Shown here piece by piece: positions 6,582 through 12,635 of a stretch of 12,635 nucleotides of DNA (its first letter is position 1; every line of letters begins with the position of its first letter). The notes beneath the pieces are model-generated. The model saw only the letters and a program-made list of their open reading frames with translations. It was not told the origin of the DNA and made no database searches. The DNA comes from Accumulibacter sp. Its GTDB lineage: Bacteria; Pseudomonadota; Gammaproteobacteria; Burkholderiales; Rhodocyclaceae. The position numbers and the translations under genes are program-made. The DNA is taken from NCBI GenBank assembly GCA_031284185.1, contig JAITAJ010000141.1, positions 1-12,635 on the forward strand, in the 5' to 3' direction.

Positions 6582-7061
6582 ATGACCATAGAGTTGAGCA
6601 TGGAAGCGCGGGCGGCATTGGGCGACGAAAATACGGTGAAGGTGCTCGCCAGCGTCGATGAGAAAGGAGTTCCCCATCCGGCCTTCAAGAATTCGCTGCG
6701 CCTGCGGACCGATGGCTTCATCGAATACCGCGAGTATATTGAAAGCTCCGCGACCAACCGGAACATGACCCGATCGATCTGGTTCGGAATTCTCGTGTCC
6801 ATCGCCTTGCTTACGCCTGACAAGCGCAGTTTCCTGATCCGGGGCCGCGTGGCGCGCGCGATCATCGCCGGTCGCGAGTTCCGTAGGCACTATGAAGATG
6901 TCCGCCTGTGTCCCGGCGACTTTGACCTTTCCACCGTATGGCTCATCGATCCGGAATATGAACGGGAGAATACGCTCGCCAAGCGGAAAGCAGAGGAAGA
7001 GCGCGCTCATCCCCTGCTTGTCCATGTGGACAGACTGTTGACTGCCGGGCGCGGCCATTAG
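6582..7061 (+). CDS. Pyridoxamine 5'-phosphate oxidase-like (split-barrel) protein
   Basis: The 159-residue protein resembles small flavin-binding split-barrel proteins of the PNPOx-like group. Visible features are the N-terminal VLASVDEKGVPHPAF (the strand-turn-strand that opens such barrels), IESSATNRNMTRSIW, VSIALLTPDKRSF, and IRGRVARAI followed by a helix with EFRRHYEDV. The C-terminal part is charged. The start at 6582 is chosen because it lies 10 nt after the radical SAM stop and has GAGG at 6570-6573, 8 nt upstream. An in-frame ATG at 6393 would overlap most of the radical SAM 3' end and is rejected. Cofactor identity (FMN, F420 or heme) cannot be told from sequence. It could serve as a redox partner or as a second enzyme of the pathway. 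Confidence 0.75.
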   Translation: MTIELSMEARAALGDENTVKVLASVDEKGVPHPAFKNSLRLRTDGFIEYREYIESSATNRNMTRSIWFGILVSIALLTPDKRSFLIRGRVARAIIAGREFRRHYEDVRLCPGDFDLSTVWLIDPEYERENTLAKRKAEEERAHPLLVHVDRLLTAGRGH

Positions 7062-7158
7062 CGTCGCCGTGACGGATGGCCGCGGGGGAGAATCCCGACA
7101 GGGAACGGCAAGCAAGCATTTATGTTCAATGTTTTTATTCATGACGGAGTGATATGCA

Positions 7159-8166
7159 ATGAAAATTTCGATGAAGGCGTGTGGGGTTGCCGCTGTTACC
7201 TTGGTCGCCGCGAGTCTTCTGCTTTGGCCCCTGGCGGGTTCGGCGCAGGGCGCGGGCAAGGGTAAGTACGATGGCCTGGTCATTCGCTGGGCGACGCAGC
7301 CCAGCCAGACCCAGGCCGCCATTGCCGAGGAACTGGGATTTTTCCGCGAAGAGTTTGAAAAGGATGGCATCACCGTGGACCTGCGAACCTTTGCGTCCGG
7401 GCCGCCGATAATCGAGGCTTTCGCGGCCGGCGCTCTCGATTTCGGGCAGGTAGGCAACCAGCCGACGATTCAGGCCATTGCCAATGGCATCGATATAAAA
7501 GTCCTGGGCGCGTATATGGCCTCGGACGGCAGCGCCACCGGGTTGTTGGCCAAGAACGGGGCGGGGATAGAAAAGCTGGCCGATCTCAAGGGAAAAAAGA
7601 TTGGCTTTACCGTGGGAAGCGAGGCGCACCACGTACTTCTGCGCTTTCTGCAAGCGGCCAGGCTGAGTGAAGATGAGGTCAGGCTCGTGAATCTCCCCAT
7701 CGGCGATATCGGTACCTCACTGGCTTCGGGAAGCGTCGATGCCGCCATTACCTGGCAGCCTTATCTTGCCGGTGTCTTGGAAGGAGGATACGCCTACCTC
7801 GTACAGACCGCCGCCGGATACATGAACGCGCCGAGCGTCGTCATCGGCAAAGGAGAGTTTCTCGAGAAATACCCCGAAGTCGTGGTCCGGCTGTTCAAGG
7901 TTCTGAATCGCTCGTATTTGTGGAGCAAGGAACACGAGGCGGAAAGTATCCGGCTGCTTTCAAAACGCACGGGCGTGGCGGAAAAATCGTACAAGGCATC
8001 CTTCGATACCCTCAGTTTTTCTCTGTATCTCGATGAGAAGCAGATCGAGTTCCTGGGAGAGACGGAAGCCTTTCTGTTGAAGCAGGGTACGATACGGCGG
8101 CCAATCGACATCAGGAAGCATATCGATACCTCGTTCATCATCGAGGCCGGAGTGTCCAAGGAATAG
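7159..8166 (+). CDS. ABC transporter substrate-binding protein, NitT/TauT (SsuA/TauA-like) family
   Basis: This is the periplasmic binding component of the importer encoded by this and the next two genes. A Sec signal peptide is clear: a basic start, a hydrophobic core (VAAVTLVAASLLLWPL), and a likely cut after AGSA at residue 29. The mature part shows the family pattern: LVIRWATQPSQTQAAIAEELGFF, ALDFGQVGNQPTIQAIANG, a KKIGFTVGSEAHH second-lobe entry, and SVDAAITWQPYLAGV. Known family ligands are alkylsulfonates, taurine, nitrate, bicarbonate, cyanate and pyrimidines, so the ligand here is open. The length of 335 residues is normal. A GGAG site at 7146-7149 precedes the ATG by 9 nt. The 97-nt gap from the previous gene shows no strong hairpin. 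Confidence 0.93.
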   Translation: MKISMKACGVAAVTLVAASLLLWPLAGSAQGAGKGKYDGLVIRWATQPSQTQAAIAEELGFFREEFEKDGITVDLRTFASGPPIIEAFAAGALDFGQVGNQPTIQAIANGIDIKVLGAYMASDGSATGLLAKNGAGIEKLADLKGKKIGFTVGSEAHHVLLRFLQAARLSEDEVRLVNLPIGDIGTSLASGSVDAAITWQPYLAGVLEGGYAYLVQTAAGYMNAPSVVIGKGEFLEKYPEVVVRLFKVLNRSYLWSKEHEAESIRLLSKRTGVAEKSYKASFDTLSFSLYLDEKQIEFLGETEAFLLKQGTIRRPIDIRKHIDTSFIIEAGVSKE

Positions 8167-8174
8167 CCGCAAGG

Positions 8175-8198
8175 CCGGGTGCGCGCGTCCGCATCCGG
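8175..8198 (+). other. Intercistronic stem-loop between binding protein and permease genes
   Basis: ccgggtgcg (8175-8183) pairs with cgcatccgg (8190-8198) as a 9-bp stem with one G-U pair and a 6-nt loop. No T-run follows, so full termination is unlikely. Such hairpins after binding-protein genes often protect the upstream message and leave the permease less expressed; that role is inferred here from position only. Confidence 0.45.
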
Positions 8199-8230
8199 GC
8201 AATGCCCGCGTCAAGGAGATCATCATCGGA

Positions 8231-9091
8231 ATGGCGAGCAATGAAACAGGCGGAGCTGGTACGCCTCCGGTCCGAAAGACCATTTCAGGAAGCGATTTTG
8301 CCGCGCCCGCGCGCAAGTTCAAGAATTTGGCCTTGAGCGCTTGCGTGCCTCTGGCGATCGTGCTGCTTTGGGAATACCTGGGACGCACCGGGCAACTCAA
8401 CCGTTCCATTCTTCCCTATCCATCCATGCTCGGTGAATGCCTGCGCGACATGCTGGTCAGCGGGAAGCTGCAAAAGCACTTATCAATAAGCGCTATCCGC
8501 GTCGTTCAGGGTTTTGCCATTGGCTGCGCCGCGGGGTTGGCGGCGGGGACGCTCTGCGGTTTCTCAAAACGATGGAATACGCTTCTGTCATCGATGGTCG
8601 GGCTGTTGCGCCCTATCCCCATGATCGCCTGGGTTCCATTGCTGATTCTTTGGATGGGGATCGATGAACGCTCCAAGGTGACGCTGATTGCCATTGGCAC
8701 ATTCTGGCCGGTGCTGCTGAACACGACGCGGGGGATTCGCCATACAGACAAAAAACTGCTTGAAGTCGGGGCAATGTTCGAGAAAAATCCTTGGCAAATG
8801 TTTTCCAAGGTCATTTTTCCGGGAGCCTTTCCGTTTATTTTCACCGGCGTCCGCCTCGGCGTGAGCAATGCCTGGTCTTGTGTCGTAACGGCGGAAGCCA
8901 TAGCCGCCGCCAGCGGCGTCGGCTATATGATCATGTATGCCCGGGAACTGATGCAGCCCGATGTCCTGCTCGTGGGTGTCCTGACCATTGGCGTGGTTGG
9001 GTTGCTGCTGGAAATCCTTCTCCTGAGAGTGGAGAGACGAATTTTGAGCTGGAACGACGAGATGTCCGGAAGCGGTAATGACGGCAAATAA
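8231..9091 (+). CDS. ABC transporter permease, NitT/TauT (SsuC/TauC-like) family
   Basis: The 286-residue protein is the inner-membrane channel subunit, expected to work as a dimer. After about 35 polar residues there are roughly six membrane helices, beginning with LALSACVPLAIVLLWEYLG. Family signatures include LPYPSMLGECLRDML, LLRPIPMIAWVPLLILWMG, and FTGVRLGVSNAWSCVVTAEAI. The cytoplasmic coupling (EAA) loop starts at Glu178 (EVGAMFEKNPWQMFSKVIFP). The Gly expected six residues after that Glu is Glu184 here. AAGGAG at 8213-8218 lies 12 nt before the ATG, which is slightly long. The 3' end overlaps the ATPase gene by 14 nt, indicating coupled translation. Confidence 0.95.
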   Translation: MASNETGGAGTPPVRKTISGSDFAAPARKFKNLALSACVPLAIVLLWEYLGRTGQLNRSILPYPSMLGECLRDMLVSGKLQKHLSISAIRVVQGFAIGCAAGLAAGTLCGFSKRWNTLLSSMVGLLRPIPMIAWVPLLILWMGIDERSKVTLIAIGTFWPVLLNTTRGIRHTDKKLLEVGAMFEKNPWQMFSKVIFPGAFPFIFTGVRLGVSNAWSCVVTAEAIAAASGVGYMIMYARELMQPDVLLVGVLTIGVVGLLLEILLLRVERRILSWNDEMSGSGNDGK

Positions 9092-9860
9092 AAAGGGTAT
9101 CGAAATCCAGGAAGTTTCCAAAACCTTCATTCTCGAAGGGAAGAGCATCCCGGCCCTGGGTCATATCGACATCTCTATCCGCAATGGCGAGTTTGTCAGT
9201 ATCGTAGGCAAGAGCGGTTGTGGAAAAAGCACGCTTTTACGCATTGTCTCCGGACTTGAAAATGCCAGTACCGGGCAGGTGCTGATCGGGGATCGCAGGG
9301 TTGAGAGAGCCAGCGTCATGGCGGGGCTGGTGTTTCAGGAACCGCGCCTTTTCCCCTGGCTGACCGTGGCGCAGAACATTGAATTCGGCATCCACGGAGA
9401 ACTTTCCCGTGATGAGCGCTGGCAAACCGTCCATCAGTATATTGACCTGGTCGGCTTGAACGGCTTTGCGAAAGCGTATCCCCGGCAACTGTCGGGCGGG
9501 ATGCAACAGCGGGTAAGCATCGCCCGGTCTCTGATCAACAAACCCGGTGTTCTGTTGCTGGATGAGCCGTTTGGCGCTCTGGACGCCTTGACGCGGATCA
9601 ACATGCAAAACGAAGTGCTGCGTATCTGGCAGTCCTATGACGCGACCATGGCCCTCGTGACGCACGACGTCGATGAGGCTATTTTTCTGAGTGATCGGAT
9701 TTTCGTCATGTCCGAAAGGCCGGGAACCATCGACAGGGTGATCGACGTGGATATTCCGAGACCGCGTGAAAGAAGCGGGGCAAGGTTCATGGAAATACGG
9801 CGCGAAATATTCACGATGTTTTTTACAAACTCCGCAATCTCCATCGAATATTACATTTAG
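9078..9860 (+). CDS. ABC transporter ATP-binding protein, NitT/TauT (SsuB/TauB-like) family
   Basis: This cytoplasmic ATPase of 260 residues drives the importer. All catalytic motifs are intact: Walker A GKSGCGKST at 44-52, Q-loop in LVFQEPRLFPWLTVAQNI, signature LSGGMQQR starting at Leu138, Walker B VLLLDEP with Asp162/Glu163, D-loop GALD, and H-loop His196 in VTHDVDEA. The FQEPRLFPWLTV segment and the PRPR region near the C-terminus are typical of the SsuB/TauB/NrtD group. It starts inside the permease gene. It is the last gene of the operon and faces the decarboxylase gene tail to tail. The 168-nt spacer after it has two small 5-bp hairpins (9872-9884 and 9887-9899) without T-runs and an 11-bp direct repeat (9898-9908, 9979-9989). 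Confidence 0.97.
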   Translation: MTANKKGIEIQEVSKTFILEGKSIPALGHIDISIRNGEFVSIVGKSGCGKSTLLRIVSGLENASTGQVLIGDRRVERASVMAGLVFQEPRLFPWLTVAQNIEFGIHGELSRDERWQTVHQYIDLVGLNGFAKAYPRQLSGGMQQRVSIARSLINKPGVLLLDEPFGALDALTRINMQNEVLRIWQSYDATMALVTHDVDEAIFLSDRIFVMSERPGTIDRVIDVDIPRPRERSGARFMEIRREIFTMFFTNSAISIEYYI

Positions 9861-10029
9861 CGCGAAAGAATGGCATCCGATGCCGACGGGAACATCCCGC
9901 CGCCAGACTATCGCTGTGTGGATTCGAGAATCGGAAGATATTGGATGCGACCGGGAAGAAGTTGGTGAGAAAGTCGTACGCCGCCAGACCTTCGAGAGAG
10001 CCGGGCCGATGTATGCCTTTGCCATCCAT
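9823..10029 (-). pseudogene. Doubtful 68-codon frame coupled to the decarboxylase stop (possible gene remnant)
   Basis: On the minus strand the decarboxylase stop and an ATG share a base (TGATG), the classic layout of translational coupling. The first 40 or so codons favour C or G in third position and give a protein-like sequence (MDGKGIHRPGSLEGLAAYD, then FLTNFFPVASNIFRFSNP). After about 9905 this character is lost, and the end overlaps the ABC ATPase gene by 38 nt. I recognise no family. It may be the 5' stub of a gene cut off when the neighbouring operon arrived, or simply chance. Confidence 0.2.
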
Positions 10030-12263
10030 CAGCGCACGCAATCCACGTAATAGCGGGCCTTGCCGTTCTCGATTTCCTTGACCAGGCCGTGAATGTCGGT
10101 TTCAAAGCCCGGGAACTGCTCGTTGAAATGACGAGCGAATCTGAGGTAGCGCACGATCGTCGCGTTGAAGCGCTCGCCCGGAATCAGCAGCGGAATGCCT
10201 GGCGGATATGGCGTGAGCAACATGCTGGTGATGCGCCCCTCCAGCTCGTCGATCGGCACGCGGTCGATCTCGCGGTGCGCCATCTTGGCGAAGGCGTCCG
10301 CCGGTTTCAATGCCGGCGCCATGTCGGAGAGGTACATTTCCGTGGTCAGGCGCGCCACGTCGTTGACCGCGTAGACGCCGTGGATCAAGTGACACAGATC
10401 CTTGAGGCCGATGCGCTCGTAAAGCGGATGCTTCTGCACGAATTCGGGCAGCGCCTTCCACAGCGGCTGATTCTCGTCGAAATCGTCCTTGAACTGTTGC
10501 AGCTCGGTGACCATCGTATTCCAGCGGCCCTTGGTGATGCCGATGGTGAACATGATGAAGAAGGAATACAGGCCGCACTTTTCGACAATGACGCCGTGCT
10601 CGGCCAGATACTTGGTGACGATCCCCGCCGGGATGCCGCGCTCCGAAAATTTGCCGTCGACATCGAGTCCCGGGGTGATCACCGTGGCCTTGATCGGATC
10701 GAGCATGTTGAAGCCTTCCGAGAGCTGCGAGAAGCCGTGCCAACGGTCGCCGGGCTTCAACATCCACGCCCCGCGCTCCTCGATGCCTTCCTCGGAGAGA
10801 TCGTCCGGCCCCCACACCTTGAACCACCAGTCGCTTCCCCACTCCTCGGCGATCTTGCGCATCGCGCGGCGGAAATCCAGCGCCTCGGCGATCGATTCCT
10901 CGACCAGCGCCGTTCCCGACGGCTCCTCCATCATTGCCGCCGCCACGTCGCACGAAGCGATGATCGAATACTGCGGCGAGGTCGAGGTATGCATCATGTA
11001 AGCCTCGTTGAACACGTTGCGGTCGAGTTCCCGCTCCTCGGCGTTCTGCACCAGGATTTGCGAGGCCTGCGACAGGCCGGCCAGCAGCTTGTGCGTCGAT
11101 TGCGTCGAAAAAACCATCGATTGCTTGCAGCGCGGACGGTCGGCGCCGATGGCGTGATAATCGCCGTAAAAATCGTGAAAGGCCGCGTGCGGCAGCCAGG
11201 CTTCGTCGAAATGCAGGGCATCGATCTTGCCGTCCAGCTCGTCCTTGATGTCCTCGACGTTATAGAGAATGCCGTCATAGGTCGACTGGGTGATCGTCAG
11301 CACGCGCGGACGGGCGTTCTTGTCGGCGGCGAACGGATTGGCGGCGATCTTTTTCTGGATGTTCTCCCAGGCGAACTCCGATTTCGGGATCGGGCCGATG
11401 ATGCCGTAATTATTGCGCGTCGGCATCAGGAACACCGGCACCGCGCCGGTCATGATGATCGAATGCAGTACAGACTTGTGGCAGTTGCGGTCGACGACGA
11501 CGACGTCGCCCGGCGCGACGGTGGAATGCCAGACGATCTTGTTCGAGGTGGACGTGCCGTTGGTCACGAAATACAGGTGATCGCAGTTGAAGATGCGCGC
11601 CGCGTTGCGCTCGGAGGCCGCCACCGGCCCGGTGTGATCGAGCAGCTGGCCGAGTTCCTCGACGGCGTTGCACACGTCGGCGCGCAGCATGTTCTCACCG
11701 AAGAACTGGTGGAAAATCTGGCCGACCGGCGACTTGAGAAAGGCCACGCCGCCCGAGTGGCCGGGACAGTGCCAGGAATAGGAACCATCCGCGGCATAGT
11801 GCGTGAGCGCGCGGAAGAAGGGCGGCGGCAGCGAATCGAGATAGGCTCTGGCCTCGCGTTTGATGCTGCGCGCGATGAACTCCGGCGTATCCTCGTACAT
11901 GTGGATGAAACCGTGCAATTCGCGCAGCACGTCGTTCGGGATGTGGCGCGAGGTGCGCGTCTCCCCGTGCAGAAAGATCGGAATGTCGCGGTTGCGGTGA
12001 CGAATCTCGGCGACGAAGGCGCGCAGCTCGGCCAGCGTTTCCTCGGGTTCCGTCGCCAGTTCCTCGTCGTCGATCGACAGGATGAAGGCGCTTGCCCGCG
12101 ATTGTTGTTGGGCGAAGGAACTCAGGTCGCCGTAACTGGTGACGCCGAGGACCTCCAGACCTTCGTTCTCGATGGCCGCGGCGAGCGCGCGGATGCCGAG
12201 ACCGCTGGCGTTCTCCGAGCGGAAATCCTCGTCGATGATGATGATGGGAAAGTTGAAGCGCAT
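10029..12263 (-). CDS. PLP-dependent Orn/Lys/Arg decarboxylase (wing-domain type)
   Basis: This 744-residue enzyme decarboxylates a basic amino acid to a di- or polyamine (lysine to cadaverine, arginine to agmatine or ornithine to putrescine), consuming a proton in the cytoplasm. The N-terminal wing domain (about 1-130) begins FPIIIIDEDFRSENASGLG. The PLP core contains SYSWHCPGHSGGVAF, LLDHTGP, FVTNGTSTSNKIVWH, VDRNCHKSVLHS, LHFDEAWLPHAAF, and STHKLLAGLSQAS with the PLP lysine at 392. The C-terminal domain has LLTPYPPGIPLLIPGE. Overall it looks closest to Pseudomonas LdcA and Burkholderia-type homologues, but substrate choice cannot be fixed by eye. The start has AGAGG about 7 nt upstream. 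The length is full, with no frameshift. A DUF4276-like gene lies 43 nt upstream on the same strand; no separate promoter is evident in that gap. Confidence 0.97.
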   Translation of the reverse strand: MRFNFPIIIIDEDFRSENASGLGIRALAAAIENEGLEVLGVTSYGDLSSFAQQQSRASAFILSIDDEELATEPEETLAELRAFVAEIRHRNRDIPIFLHGETRTSRHIPNDVLRELHGFIHMYEDTPEFIARSIKREARAYLDSLPPPFFRALTHYAADGSYSWHCPGHSGGVAFLKSPVGQIFHQFFGENMLRADVCNAVEELGQLLDHTGPVAASERNAARIFNCDHLYFVTNGTSTSNKIVWHSTVAPGDVVVVDRNCHKSVLHSIIMTGAVPVFLMPTRNNYGIIGPIPKSEFAWENIQKKIAANPFAADKNARPRVLTITQSTYDGILYNVEDIKDELDGKIDALHFDEAWLPHAAFHDFYGDYHAIGADRPRCKQSMVFSTQSTHKLLAGLSQASQILVQNAEERELDRNVFNEAYMMHTSTSPQYSIIASCDVAAAMMEEPSGTALVEESIAEALDFRRAMRKIAEEWGSDWWFKVWGPDDLSEEGIEERGAWMLKPGDRWHGFSQLSEGFNMLDPIKATVITPGLDVDGKFSERGIPAGIVTKYLAEHGVIVEKCGLYSFFIMFTIGITKGRWNTMVTELQQFKDDFDENQPLWKALPEFVQKHPLYERIGLKDLCHLIHGVYAVNDVARLTTEMYLSDMAPALKPADAFAKMAHREIDRVPIDELEGRITSMLLTPYPPGIPLLIPGERFNATIVRYLRFARHFNEQFPGFETDIHGLVKEIENGKARYYVDCVR

Positions 12264-12306
12264 GACAAGCCTCTATCGGAAAATGCCCGACAACGAAAAA
12301 GCGCGT

Positions 12307-12635
12307 TCATGCCGAACAGGCGCTGAGCGCTTCCAGAAATGCCTGGAAACTGCGTGAACCGTTGCGCTCTGGCCGCATATGCCGAGCCACGGCTTTCGCA
12401 CATTCCAGTTTGCGCAGGCCAGTGCTGAAATAGCCGGCGCGCTTTAGCACTTGTTCAAACCTTTCCCATGTGCCACCTCGTATCTCGTCTGGAATCCGAT
12501 AACCGGCTTGTCGTGGAATACTTTCGGGCACACTGGGGAAGGCGCTGCGAACCGCTTGCCAGTCCCCGAAATACCAGGCTTCCAATTCTTCGACGACGAT
12601 GCGGTTGATCACCTGAAAAGGCCGACCCTGTCCAG
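12307..12635 (-). CDS. DUF4276-like protein, C-terminal part only (runs off the right edge)
   Basis: The minus-strand frame is open from the right edge to a TGA at 12307-12309, so the gene is cut by the window, not broken. The visible 108 or so residues include RPFQVINRIVVEELEAWYFG and then DWQAVRSAFPSVP, which match my recollection of the conserved C-terminal ELEAWYFGD region of DUF4276 proteins. IPDEIRGGTWERFEQVLK and a Lys/Arg-rich helical end follow. A GTG at 12612 could be read as a start but lies within the conserved motif, so it is not used. Function is unknown. Family members are often encoded beside AAA-type ATPase genes, which could lie just outside the window. Confidence 0.7.
   Translation of the reverse strand, partial: GQGRPFQVINRIVVEELEAWYFGDWQAVRSAFPSVPESIPRQAGYRIPDEIRGGTWERFEQVLKRAGYFSTGLRKLECAKAVARHMRPERNGSRSFQAFLEALSACSA

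Noticed and set aside
5210..6865. Minus-strand open frame of 551 codons across the radical SAM gene
   Set aside because: Antisense shadow of the radical SAM and split-barrel genes, both of which show conserved motifs on the plus strand.
9861..10028. Search for a bidirectional intrinsic terminator between the converging genes
   Set aside because: Only two 5-bp hairpins are present, neither followed by a T-run on either strand, so no terminator is called.
10089..12326. Very long plus-strand open frame (745 codons) opposite the decarboxylase gene
   Set aside because: It mirrors the decarboxylase in a high-GC gene; its product is rich in Arg, His, Val and Asp with no recognisable domain, whereas the minus strand gives a full conserved enzyme.
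1..12635. CRISPR array, tRNA or rRNA gene, insertion sequence with transposase
   Set aside because: No regularly spaced repeat of CRISPR size, no structural RNA pattern and no transposase-like protein was seen.

Overview
The window looks like a GC-rich Gram-negative chromosome, most likely a proteobacterium and perhaps a betaproteobacterium. The grounds are type III secretion (T3SS) export genes, a long wing-domain amino-acid decarboxylase of the Pseudomonas/Burkholderia LdcA type, and the strong preference for G or C at third codon positions in the flanking genes. The assignment is by inspection only; no search was run.

Left block (2-4756, plus strand): a short-chain dehydrogenase/reductase (SDR) that enters from beyond the left edge is followed at 21 nt by sctS, sctT and sctU, three membrane parts of the T3SS export gate. 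The last gene is a sigma-54-type AAA+ activator that overlaps sctU by an ATGA. Tight spacing suggests one transcription unit. sctR, which usually precedes sctS, is not visible; the SDR occupies that place. The activator carries GVATGV instead of GAFTGA, and its last residues are encoded by a run of ten 7-bp repeats.

Spacer (4757-5263): the end of the heptad repeats, a palindrome, a possible weak terminator, a frameshifted antisense remnant of an Orn/Lys/Arg decarboxylase gene, and an AT-rich stretch that probably holds the promoter of the next operon.

Middle block (5264-9860, plus strand): a five-gene operon with a radical SAM enzyme (cysteine motif CX9CX2C), a small PNPOx-like split-barrel flavoprotein candidate, and a complete NitT/TauT-type ABC importer (binding protein, permease, ATPase). 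The layout suggests uptake of a small organic molecule coupled to radical SAM and flavin chemistry. I cannot match it to a named pathway, and it is the best candidate here for an undescribed system. Its genes look less GC-biased at third positions than their neighbours, and decarboxylase sequence lies on both sides of it (a decayed piece at left, the intact gene at right), so it may be an inserted module.

Right block (9823-12635, minus strand): an intact PLP-dependent Orn/Lys/Arg decarboxylase (acid-stress or polyamine metabolism), a doubtful coupled small frame at its 3' end, and upstream of it the C-terminal part of a DUF4276-like protein that leaves the window at the right edge.
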